The notes under the pieces are model-generated. The model made no database searches and was not told the DNA's origin. It was given only the letters and a program-made list of their open reading frames with translations. A program made the position numbers and the translations under genes. From assembly GCA_027018975.1 (NCBI GenBank), contig JALUXN010000170.1, positions 1-12,007 on the forward strand: a stretch of 12,007 nucleotides of DNA. The letters are read 5' to 3'. Source of the stretch: Mariprofundaceae bacterium (GTDB lineage Bacteria > Pseudomonadota > Zetaproteobacteria > Mariprofundales > Mariprofundaceae). Positions 1-6,713 of this stretch are shown piece by piece. The number at the start of each line of letters is the position of its first letter. The stretch's first letter is position 1.

Positions 1-165
1 AAGCATGAACAGCAGCAACAGCAGCAGCAGCGTGGAGAGCACTGTCCAACCCAGAAACAGCGTCACCACCATCGTCACCAGTGTAGCCAGAATGTAGATC
101 CACCCCTCGGGTGCAAAAGGAATATCGCCGCGCGCGCGGCCAAAAATCGGTTTCAAATCACTCAT
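1..165 (-). CDS. psd: Phosphatidylserine decarboxylase proenzyme, N-terminal part (cut by window edge)
   Basis: Fifty-five codons read leftward from an ATG at 163-165 and run off the window. The peptide starts MSDLKPIFGRARGDIPFAPE, followed by GW and a hydrophobic segment (about residues 23-55) very rich in Leu. The pattern 'I-P-F/I-A-x-E-G-W' before one or two membrane spans is typical of the N-terminus of short-type phosphatidylserine decarboxylases, which convert phosphatidylserine to phosphatidylethanolamine at the inner membrane and self-cleave at a C-terminal LGST/GGST motif to form a pyruvoyl group. That C-terminal part lies outside the window, so the assignment rests on the N-terminal signature alone. 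No clear Shine-Dalgarno precedes the ATG. The gene is divergent from secB, with 153 bp between the two start codons. Another membrane protein with a similar leader remains possible. Confidence 0.62.
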   Translation of the reverse strand, partial: MSDLKPIFGRARGDIPFAPEGWIYILATLVTMVVTLFLGWTVLSTLLLLLLLFML

Positions 166-306
166 AGGCGCAACCTAGCCCGCAACTTTCACGATTGCCA
201 CCGCTATACGACCACGCCGCGCGAATCTGCCACCGCGCTGCAAACAGTGCTGCGGAGCGGGTTGCGTATTGCGCGCACACACGCCAGCGTTTGGCCACCG
301 TCACAC

Positions 307-313
307 AAAGGAG
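307..313 (+). promoter_or_regulatory. Shine-Dalgarno of secB
   Basis: AAAGGAG lies 5 nt before ATG 319. It decides the secB start: the reading frame stays open to an earlier ATG at 247, which has no comparable site and would add 24 residues not expected in SecB. I see no convincing sigma-70 promoter in the 166-306 divergent spacer. Confidence 0.8.
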
Positions 314-318
314 AATCC

Positions 319-789
319 ATGAGCGAATCCACCACAAACGATGCGCAGCCTATCTTCAGCCTGCAGAAGCTCTACATCAAGGACTGCTCCTTTGAGAACC
401 CCAACGCGCCCACCGTCTTCACCACGCCGAGCGAACAGCCGCATATCGAGCTCAACCTCAGCCTCAACCATCAGCAGCTCGACACCGAGCACTGGGAGGT
501 CACCCTGCACATCTCGGTAATCACACGCGATCAGGAGTCGCAACAGCTGCTCTTTGAGATCGAACTGGAGCATGCCGGCCTCTTCTACATGAGCCACATC
601 GACGAAGCCCATCTGCCGCTGCTGCTCGGAGTCGAGTGCCCGACGATTCTCTTCCCCTACACACGCCAGCTCATCAGCCAGCTCACCGTTGACGGCGGCT
701 TCATGCCGCTGCTGCTGGAACCGATCAACTTCCGCGCCGCATTCGAGGAGAGCCAGATGCAACAAGAGTCCGAGGCGGTGATTCACTGA
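319..789 (+). CDS. secB: Protein-export chaperone SecB
   Basis: A 156-residue protein, the normal SecB size. SecB is a cytosolic homotetramer that keeps precursors unfolded and hands them to SecA for export through SecYEG. Recognisable family signatures are F-x-L-Q-K-L-Y-I-K-D near the N-terminus (about residues 13-22), the central E-x-x-x-A-G-L-F stretch (about 90-97), then C-P-x-x-L-F-P-Y-x-R (about 115-125) and the D-G-G-F-x-P-L-L-L-x-P-I-N-F motif (about 133-146). The acidic tail, which in known SecB contacts the SecA zinc domain, is present as a Glu/Gln-rich end (EESQMQQESE). The start at 319 follows a strong Shine-Dalgarno. The stop TGA overlaps the next ATG by one base (TGATG), so the downstream lipoprotein is probably translated by re-initiation. 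The gene is divergent from psd. Confidence 0.97.
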   Translation: MSESTTNDAQPIFSLQKLYIKDCSFENPNAPTVFTTPSEQPHIELNLSLNHQQLDTEHWEVTLHISVITRDQESQQLLFEIELEHAGLFYMSHIDEAHLPLLLGVECPTILFPYTRQLISQLTVDGGFMPLLLEPINFRAAFEESQMQQESEAVIH

Positions 790-1199
790 TGCGCCGCTTG
801 TGGTTTGCGCTCCTACTCCTGCCGCTGCTTGGCGGCTGCCTCACCGAAGCCAACCAGGGAGACGAGGCCAACACCATTGTCACCACAGTGCATCAGGCCT
901 TTAAGAGTGGCAACTGGGATGCGGCGATCAAGCTCTATGACGAAGCATTCCTCACCACCCACTCAGCGGATGCCTGGCGACAGAAGATGATCAAACTGGG
1001 CAGCGAACTGGGTGCACTGAAGCATGTGAAGCCAACCTTCTCGCAAAAAGATCCTCGCTTCCGCGGTGACTTCTACATCTACGGATTCCTGCTCCAGTTC
1101 GAGCACGGTTCCCTCAGCGAAACACTCACCATCTACAAAGGGGTGGACAAAAAACGGATGACCATCACCGGTCACGATCTGAAGTTGAAACGCCATTGA
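789..1199 (+). CDS. Small predicted lipoprotein, DUF4019/DUF3887-like (NTF2-like) fold
   Basis: A 136-residue protein starting MRRLWFALLLLPLLGGC: a short basic n-region, a hydrophobic core and a lipobox L-G-G-C, which predicts signal peptidase II cleavage before Cys17. Residue +2 after Cys is Leu rather than Asp, so Lol sorting to the outer membrane is expected. The mature part has an alpha-rich first half (A-F-K-S-G-N-W-D-A-A-I-K-L-Y, then W-R-Q-K-M-I-K-L-G-S-E-L-G) and a beta-rich second half (F-Y-I-Y-G-F-L-L-Q-F-E-H-G, L-T-I-Y-K-G). This resembles the NTF2-like DUF4019/DUF3887 proteins, which have no settled function. The ATG overlaps the secB stop by 1 nt, and the following gene starts within its last codons. 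A role in the envelope is inferred from the signal peptide only; the link to SecB is positional. Confidence 0.85.
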   Translation: MRRLWFALLLLPLLGGCLTEANQGDEANTIVTTVHQAFKSGNWDAAIKLYDEAFLTTHSADAWRQKMIKLGSELGALKHVKPTFSQKDPRFRGDFYIYGFLLQFEHGSLSETLTIYKGVDKKRMTITGHDLKLKRH

Positions 1200-1564
1200 A
1201 GAGCGCTCTCCGCTACTGGATCCTCCTCGCACTCACGCTGGCGCTGACCGGTTGCATGGGTGGAGACGACCCCATCCCGCCTGCGCAACTCAAGCAGCTC
1301 AACGGTTCATGGCATCAGCTGGATGGCAACGCCAGCATCCGCTTCTACAACGACGAAACCGTCAAACTCACCATGCCCGATGAGAATCCGCCGCTGCGTC
1401 TGCTCTCCACACTCGAAGTGATCAAAGACAAACAGATCGGCTTCGGTGTCGGCGACCGTTGGAACGGGCCGGTACATGTGGAATTACAGCCCGACGGTAA
1501 GACACTGAAACTGATCTTCCCCGGCGACACCGTCCGCAAACTGCGCTTCCAACGCACGAACTGA
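1196..1564 (+). CDS. Small predicted lipoprotein, beta-rich, unknown function
   Basis: A 122-residue protein starting at TTG 1196. TTG is favoured because it creates a 4-nt TTGA overlap with the preceding stop and gives a complete lipoprotein signal, MKSALRYWILLALTLALTGC, with cleavage predicted before Cys20. The next Met follows the lipobox, so a later start would lose the signal. Mature residues begin with a Gly/Asp/Pro linker (MGGDDPIPP), then L-N-G-S-W-H-Q-L-D-G-N-A-S-I-R-F-Y-N-D-E-T and further short beta-like stretches. The 'G-x-W ... I-x-F-x-x-D-x-x-V' layout resembles small lipocalin-like or META-like beta-barrel lipoproteins, but I cannot assign a family. It is the last gene of the secB unit; a palindromic repeat follows 41 bp after its stop. 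Confidence 0.8.
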   Translation: MKSALRYWILLALTLALTGCMGGDDPIPPAQLKQLNGSWHQLDGNASIRFYNDETVKLTMPDENPPLRLLSTLEVIKDKQIGFGVGDRWNGPVHVELQPDGKTLKLIFPGDTVRKLRFQRTN

Positions 1565-1580
1565 TGCCCAGACGCCTCAT

Positions 1581-1595
1581 GGTAATTATTCAGCT
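1581..1595 (+). repeat. Degenerate extra copy of the repeat-element end
   Basis: GGTAATTATTCAGCT matches 13 of 15 bases of the reverse complement of the right end of the neighbouring element (GGTAACTGTTCAGCT, read from 1725 back to 1711). It sits 9 bp left of the element's own left arm and in the same orientation as that arm, so the left side appears to carry two successive end-like sequences. This could be the remnant of an earlier insertion, an extended element end, or chance. Confidence 0.45.
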
Positions 1596-1604
1596 ACATA
1601 CTGG

Positions 1605-1721
1605 AACTGTTCAGATCACCCACGGTTTGTTCGATAGCAAGGCGAAAACGCGCAGTGTGCTATGGCACATGAGCATTTTCAACGCAGCTAGCGGGCAAAC
1701 CGTGGGATGAGCTGAACAGTT
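1605..1721. repeat. 117-bp near-palindromic, MITE-like inverted-repeat element
   Basis: The outer 10 bases are a perfect inverted repeat (AACTGTTCAG at 1605-1614, CTGAACAGTT at 1712-1721). After a short mismatch/indel, CCCACGGTTTG pairs with CAAACCGTGGG for 11 more bases. The interior continues as a weaker palindrome (GAAAA with TTTTC, then TGTGC with GCACA around a TATG loop at 1661-1664), so the whole element can fold into one long hairpin. It has no coding capacity. The inner GAAAA/TTTTC core resembles a dispersed palindrome I recall from several proteobacterial genomes, but I have not verified this. No target-site duplication is evident. It fills most of the gap between the lipoprotein unit and the histidine kinase, and its right end is 7 nt from the kinase ATG. 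Confidence 0.85.
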
Positions 1722-1728
1722 ACCCCTC

Positions 1729-3861
1729 ATGCAGCATAACCACCCCGAACCCAGACAGTGGCTGCTGCGCTATGCGGATGGCGACCCGCGCGCTCTCGCC
1801 GAGACCCAGATCAACCAAGCCTTCGCCCGCTTAACCTTCGCCTGCGCGGGGCTGTTTTACATCATTCTGCACGCCGATCGCTTCGCGGATTTCAACGAAC
1901 CCTTCATCCTCATCACCGTCACCTACTTTCTCTTCAATCTCGCCTCAATACCGCTGATCAAACGCCGGCCGATCTCACAGCTGCGCTGCCTGCTGCTGCC
2001 GCTGCTCGATGTCGGTGTGGTCTGCTTCAGCATGCTGGTCGATGGTGGCCAGAGCAGCGGCATCTTCTTTATCCTACTGGTGGTCATCCTCGGCAACAGT
2101 TTCCGCTTCGGCAACACGCTGCTGCTCTACACCCAAGGGGTCAGCCTGCTCGGACTCTGCAGCATGCTCTATTACGATCACAGCCAACTGCACACCCCGA
2201 TCGATGGCTCACTCCTGCTCTGGCAGGTCTCCGCACTGATCACCATTCCGCTCTACGTCTTCCTCACCGGCAAACGCACCGAACACGCCATCCAGGCACA
2301 ACTGGATGCCGAACAGAGCTCATTTGATCTGCTCGACCGCGGCCCATTGCCGGTCTTCACCTTCGATCTACTCGATCACACGCCGAAGATCCGCTACGCC
2401 AACGCCACCTTGCGCCATCTGCTTGGCCACCATCAAATTAACCTGGTCGGCGAGAGCGTCGATATCATCACCCTGCCGGAGGATGGCAAAGAGATGATCA
2501 ACTTCTGCCGTGAAACCCTCGCCGCTTCCGAGACTGCGTCGGAACAACACCGCCCCCACCACATCTACCTGCGCAGCTACGATCAACACCGGCGCATGAT
2601 CAAATTCATGGCATCAGCCATTCAGACCAGTTGGAAAGGTGAAGCCATCGGCGTCTGTTTTCTGATGGATATTACCGAACGCGAATCGATTCAGGATGAG
2701 CTGGAGGCAATGCGCCAACAGAACTACGTCTCCACTATGATCGCCGGCATTGTGCATGATTTCCGCAATGTGCTGACCAACATGATCGGCTATGCAGAGA
2801 TCCTGCAGATGAACAGCCGCGATCAGGAGAACATCGACCAGCTGGAGCTCATCATCGCTGCCGGCGAACGCGGCACCAAGCTGATCACCAATATCCTCAA
2901 GCTCGGTCGCGGCCTCGATCCCAGATCCTCCCAAGAGCAGCGCATCACAGCCGGCGACCAGCTGGCTGTACCGTTGAAAAACATCATCGGTATCACCCGC
3001 CTGCAGCTGCCACAACACACACAACTGACCACCCATATCGACCCGGAACTGCCGGATACCGAAATCAGCCTGATGGAGATCGAGCAGATCCTGCTCAACC
3101 TGATCCACAACGCCATCCAGGCGATCCGCAACAGCGGCCATATCCACATCCACATCAGCGGCGATACCGAACACAAACTGGCCACTGCCGACAGCCCTGC
3201 GCTGCTGATTCGCGTCGCCGACAACGGCATCGGTATCCCCGAAGATCAGCTGGAACATATCTTCAAGCCATTCTGGACCTCGCGCCAGACGCAGGGCGGC
3301 TCCGGCTTGGGACTGGCCACCGTTCAGCGTATCGTGAAACGCCGCAAAGGGGTGATCGATGTACAATCCGCTGATAACTGCGGCACGGAGTTCTGCATCG
3401 CGATTCCACCGGCTCGGCAGCGTGCTGATGCCACTGCGCAGCGCACGCCGGCCTCGCAACACGCGCCAGCAGCCGATGTGACCCGCCCACTACACATTCT
3501 GCTGGTCGATGATATGCCCGACATCCTCAACATCCACCAAGCCATGCTCGCCCGTATGGATCACCACTGCAGCACCGCAGAGAATGGCCGTCAGGCGCTG
3601 GAGATCTTCGAATCAGCAACAGAGCGGGATCCCATCGACCTGATTATCACCGACTTCCGCATGCCGGAGATGGATGGCTTGAGCTTCATTGAACATATCC
3701 GCGCAGCCGGTAACCAGCTGCCCATCATCATGATCACCGCCTTCGGCGAAGATCAGGCGCTACAAGAGGTCGGCCAACTCCATGTCCATATCCTCAACAA
3801 ACCGATCAACATGAGTAAATTGCGCCTGGCCATCAACAGCGTCATGGATGAGCAGACCTAA
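1729..3861 (+). CDS. Membrane-bound hybrid sensor histidine kinase with C-terminal receiver
   Basis: A 710-residue protein. About six hydrophobic segments lie between residues 34 and 180 (near 34-49, 58-76, 86-104, 110-122, 130-150, 163-180). A PAS-like region follows at about 205-318, ending in the F-L-M-D-I-T-E-R-E linker. The phospho-acceptor H-box has His343 (IVHDFRN), resembling the H-D-F-N-N type of NtrB-like kinases. The ATPase domain shows an N-box with Asn461, G1 D-N-G-I-G-I-P (498-504) and G2 G-G-S-G-L-G-L (523-529). The receiver (about 588-706) has Asp594/Asp595, phospho-site Asp642 (TDFRMPEMDG), Thr670 and Lys691, so every key residue is present. ATG 1729 is the first possible start: an in-frame TGA at 1708-1710 lies inside the repeat element. 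No Shine-Dalgarno is visible. No cognate output regulator is in the window, so the signal and target are unknown. Confidence 0.95.
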   Translation: MQHNHPEPRQWLLRYADGDPRALAETQINQAFARLTFACAGLFYIILHADRFADFNEPFILITVTYFLFNLASIPLIKRRPISQLRCLLLPLLDVGVVCFSMLVDGGQSSGIFFILLVVILGNSFRFGNTLLLYTQGVSLLGLCSMLYYDHSQLHTPIDGSLLLWQVSALITIPLYVFLTGKRTEHAIQAQLDAEQSSFDLLDRGPLPVFTFDLLDHTPKIRYANATLRHLLGHHQINLVGESVDIITLPEDGKEMINFCRETLAASETASEQHRPHHIYLRSYDQHRRMIKFMASAIQTSWKGEAIGVCFLMDITERESIQDELEAMRQQNYVSTMIAGIVHDFRNVLTNMIGYAEILQMNSRDQENIDQLELIIAAGERGTKLITNILKLGRGLDPRSSQEQRITAGDQLAVPLKNIIGITRLQLPQHTQLTTHIDPELPDTEISLMEIEQILLNLIHNAIQAIRNSGHIHIHISGDTEHKLATADSPALLIRVADNGIGIPEDQLEHIFKPFWTSRQTQGGSGLGLATVQRIVKRRKGVIDVQSADNCGTEFCIAIPPARQRADATAQRTPASQHAPAADVTRPLHILLVDDMPDILNIHQAMLARMDHHCSTAENGRQALEIFESATERDPIDLIITDFRMPEMDGLSFIEHIRAAGNQLPIIMITAFGEDQALQEVGQLHVHILNKPINMSKLRLAINSVMDEQT

Positions 3862-3891
3862 AAGAGGCTAAGCAGCCAATCAGCCCGCCTC
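3860..3891 (-). terminator. Weak possible terminator of the rnd-yoaA unit
   Basis: On the minus strand, GAGGC (3891-3887) can pair with GCCTC (3868-3864) around an 18-nt loop and is followed by TTTT (3863-3860). The stem begins inside the last yoaA codons, and the T-run overlaps the convergent kinase stop codon. Five base pairs with a long loop is weak. In the plus direction there is no T-run. Only 18 bp separate the two convergent stops, so overlapping transcription is likely. Confidence 0.2.
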
Positions 3892-5736
3892 AAAAAACCA
3901 GCGCACCTCGGCCAGATCGTCGCGAATCGGCGCCGCCGGCAGGTTCTGCGCAATCTCCGGCCCATAGCGCTTGGCATAGAGGCGCGAATCGAGCAGCGCG
4001 ATCACACCGCGATCATCCATCGTGCGGATCAACCGCCCCGTCCCCTGGCGCAGCGCGGCAATCGCCTCGGGCAGCTGAATATCGCGAAAACCATTGCCGC
4101 CGGCCGCTTCGCAGTGACGAATGCGCGCCTGCAGCAATGGATCGTTCGGCGGCGTAAAGGGCACTTTATCGATCACCACCAGACTCAACGCCTCGCCCGG
4201 CACATCGACCCCCTCCCAAAAACTGCGCGTCCCGCAGAGGATGGAGTGCGTATCGTTGCGGAACGCCTCCAGAATTGCATCGCGGCTGCCGCTCTCGCCC
4301 TGAATCAGCACATTCCACGGCAGCCGCGCCGCCAGCTCCGGCCCCACGCGATTGAGCATCTGCCACGAGGTAAACAGCGCAAACGCCCGCCCCTCGGAGG
4401 CGCGCACCAGTGTCTCGATCTCATTGATCACCGCCGCCACCCCCTCGTCGCTGAACGGATTGGGCATATGACGCGGCAGATAGATCAGCGCCTGCTTGCT
4501 GTAGTCGAACGGTGAGGGGTGAAACACCTCCTCGGCCTGCGCCACACCGAGGCGCGTTTTGGCATAATCGAAACTACCGGAGACCCGCAGCGTCGCCGAG
4601 AGCAGCACAAAGGCCGCCGGCCGGGACCAGAGATACTGCTCCAGCACCGGCCCCGTCTGCACCGGCGCCACCACATGGCGCTTGCGCTCCCCTTCTCCTT
4701 CGCACCAGCCGACATAACCCGATGGCGGTGCCTGCACCATCGCCAGTTCGGCGGCAATCTGATCGGCACGATCCGCCAAGCGCGCCAACTCCTCACCCCG
4801 CTCACGCCGCGATTCCGCCCGCTCGGCCAACACTGCCCACGACGCCTGCAACGGCTCAATCGCCGGCTGCAGCCAGTCCGCCAACACCAACCGCCCCTGC
4901 TCAATGATCTCCTGCTTGAGCGCCGGCTCATCACCCATCTCATCGAGCTGCGCCTGCATATCATTGAGCCACTGGATCAGCTTCATGCGCGTCAGCTGCA
5001 CGCCGAAATGCTGGCCGGCCAAGTCAGGCAGCGCGTGCGCCTCATCGAGCACATAGGCATCAAAATCGGGCAGTAGCTCACCGAACTCGCCCGCCTTCAA
5101 CACCGCATCGGAGAGCAGCAGGCTATGGTTGGTGACCACAATATCAGCCGCCTGAGCCCGCTGGCGCGCCTTCATCAGTGCACAGCGCTCAAAATCACTG
5201 CATTTACTGCCCAGACACTGCTCCGCTGTCGCCGTCACCATCGCGCCGATCCCCTTGGCGAAGACATCAAACGGCAGGCCGGCGAGATCGCCATCCTTGG
5301 TCTTCTCCGCCCAGTCGAGCACGATGAGCATCGACTTCTTCTCCCACAACTCCAGCTGCGCACCGGTGAGATACATGCTCATGCGCTGGCGGCAGAGGTA
5401 GTTCGAGCGTCCTTTGAGCAGCGCCACCTTGCGCCGCGCGCCAAGCGCCTTCTGCACCGCCGGCAGATCGCGATGCACCAGCTGATCCTGCAGGGCACGG
5501 GTGTGGGTGGAGATCAATACTTTATCGTGGCTGCGCAGTGCCGGAATCAGATAGGCGAGCGTCTTGCCCGTACCGGTCTCCGCCTCAGCCAGCAGCGTGC
5601 CGCCCTGCTCAAAACTGGCGGCGATCTCATCGGCCAGCTTGACCTGCTCCTCGCGGCGGCGATAACCGGGCAGCGTCGCCGGCAGCGGTGATTGATCGGA
5701 AAAATCGCGCGCCACCCGCGCCCGCAAACCGCTCAT
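3880..5736 (-). CDS. yoaA: YoaA/DinG-family iron-sulfur DNA helicase
   Basis: A 618-residue superfamily 2, XPD-like 5'-3' helicase. Visible motifs: Walker A E-A-E-T-G-T-G-K-T (51-59); A-L-L-K-G-R-S-N-Y-L-C with Cys115, then Cys174, Cys179 and Cys185 as the four 4Fe-4S ligands; D-E-A-H box (231-234); S-A-T (380-382); G-T-R-S-F-W-E-G-V-D-V-P-G (502-514); and motif VI Q-G-T-G-R-L-I-R (564-571). The length (E. coli YoaA is near 636, DinG 716) and the K-G-R-S-N-Y-L-C and C-L-G-S-x-C stretches favour YoaA over DinG. YoaA helps restore damaged replication forks together with the clamp-loader chi subunit HolC. ATG 5736 is chosen because it forms an ATGA overlap with the ABC ATPase stop and precedes the normal N-terminus; the frame runs open to 5826 but would add 30 unlikely residues. 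It is the last gene of the unit. Many databases would label it dinG. Confidence 0.93.
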   Translation of the reverse strand: MSGLRARVARDFSDQSPLPATLPGYRRREEQVKLADEIAASFEQGGTLLAEAETGTGKTLAYLIPALRSHDKVLISTHTRALQDQLVHRDLPAVQKALGARRKVALLKGRSNYLCRQRMSMYLTGAQLELWEKKSMLIVLDWAEKTKDGDLAGLPFDVFAKGIGAMVTATAEQCLGSKCSDFERCALMKARQRAQAADIVVTNHSLLLSDAVLKAGEFGELLPDFDAYVLDEAHALPDLAGQHFGVQLTRMKLIQWLNDMQAQLDEMGDEPALKQEIIEQGRLVLADWLQPAIEPLQASWAVLAERAESRRERGEELARLADRADQIAAELAMVQAPPSGYVGWCEGEGERKRHVVAPVQTGPVLEQYLWSRPAAFVLLSATLRVSGSFDYAKTRLGVAQAEEVFHPSPFDYSKQALIYLPRHMPNPFSDEGVAAVINEIETLVRASEGRAFALFTSWQMLNRVGPELAARLPWNVLIQGESGSRDAILEAFRNDTHSILCGTRSFWEGVDVPGEALSLVVIDKVPFTPPNDPLLQARIRHCEAAGGNGFRDIQLPEAIAALRQGTGRLIRTMDDRGVIALLDSRLYAKRYGPEIAQNLPAAPIRDDLAEVRWFFEAG

Positions 5737-6713
5737 GCGGCCGATGGAGCCGATGGATGGGACAAGGGGTGCAGGCAGGCGCAGGCGTGCGGCGCACCGT
5801 CCAGCGCCCCATCGAAGCTGGCACAATCATGCTGGCGATGCGGGCAGCGCGGTTGATAGGCGCACCCCCCCTCAGCCACCGCCTCCACACTGACCTTGGC
5901 ATCGGCATCCAGCGGCTGCCGCTCTGCCGGATGGGCGATCGGCCGCGCATCGAGCAGCGCGCGCGTGTAGGGGTGGCGCGGATGGGCAAAAATATCCGCC
6001 ACATTGCCCTCTTCCACCACCCGCCCGGCAAACATCACCAGCAGCCGGTCGGTAATATGGCGCACCACCGACAGATCGTGTGAAATAAAGAGATAGGCGA
6101 TACCGGTCTGCTGCTGGATATCCTTGAGCAGATTGAGGATCTGCGCCTGCACCGAAACATCGAGTGCCGAGACCGGCTCATCGAGCACCAGCACCTTCGG
6201 TGCCACAATCAGCGCCCGCGCAATACCGATCCGCTGTCGCTGGCCGCCGGAGAACTGGTGCGGATACCGATCCATGCCCGAGGCATCCAGCCCGCACATC
6301 GCCAGCGTGTCGGCGACCTGCTCGCGCCGCGCTGCGCGGCTCAGCTCCGGCCGATGCACGCGCAACCCCTCGGCCACGCTCTGCCAAATCTTCATGCGCG
6401 GATTGAGGCTGGCGAAGGGATCCTGAAAAACCATCTGAATATGGCGACGGCGCATGCGCAGCGCCTTGCCACTCAGGCGGCTCACCTCCTCATCACCCCA
6501 GTAAATCGCACCGTGATCCGGCTCCAGCAGCCGCATCGCCAGCCGCGCCGTGGTCGATTTGCCACTGCCGGACTCACCGACAATAGCCAGCGTCTCCCCC
6601 GCCGCCAGCGATAGCGACAGATCATTCACCGCATGCTTGGGCTTGCTGTCGCGGCGAAACATGCCGCCGGCCGCAAACTGTTTATGCAGCGATTGCAAGC
6701 GCAGCAGGCTCAC
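5733..6713 (-). CDS. Oligopeptide/dipeptide ABC transporter ATP-binding protein (OppF/DppF type)
   Basis: A 326-residue ATPase starting at GTG 6713. Walker A G-E-S-G-S-G-K-S-T (46-54), Q-loop Gln97 in V-F-Q-D-P-F-A-S-L-N-P-R, signature F-S-G-G-Q-R-Q-R (154-161), Walker B V-L-V-L-D-E-P (174-180) with S-A-L-D after it, and H-loop His212 are all intact. V-F-Q-D-P-F-x-S-L-N-P-R and the C-terminal extension after H-P-Y-T-R-A-L-L mark the peptide/nickel family. The extension carries Cys284, Cys290, Cys297 and Cys311 in the oligo_HPY arrangement; related subunits have been reported to bind an iron-sulfur cluster there. OppF/DppF normally pairs with OppD and two permeases, none of which are in the window, so this is an orphan ATPase locally. 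It overlaps both neighbours by 4 nt (GTGA upstream, ATGA downstream). Its substrate cannot be told. Confidence 0.93.
   Translation of the reverse strand: MSLLRLQSLHKQFAAGGMFRRDSKPKHAVNDLSLSLAAGETLAIVGESGSGKSTTARLAMRLLEPDHGAIYWGDEEVSRLSGKALRMRRRHIQMVFQDPFASLNPRMKIWQSVAEGLRVHRPELSRAARREQVADTLAMCGLDASGMDRYPHQFSGGQRQRIGIARALIVAPKVLVLDEPVSALDVSVQAQILNLLKDIQQQTGIAYLFISHDLSVVRHITDRLLVMFAGRVVEEGNVADIFAHPRHPYTRALLDARPIAHPAERQPLDADAKVSVEAVAEGGCAYQPRCPHRQHDCASFDGALDGAPHACACLHPLSHPSAPSAA

Noticed and set aside
166..306. sigma-70 promoter in the psd-secB divergent gap
   Set aside because: Only poor -35/-10 matches such as TTGCGT-like hexamers with no well-spaced partner; not enough to annotate.
2614..3462. 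282-codon open frame antisense to the histidine kinase
   Set aside because: The plus strand encodes an unmistakable kinase with all motifs; the antisense translation has no recognisable domain and arises from GC-rich codon bias.
4512..5691. Several plus-strand open frames of 130-190 codons opposite yoaA
   Set aside because: Low-complexity Arg/Pro/His-rich translations opposite intact helicase motifs, typical of antisense frames in GC-rich genes.
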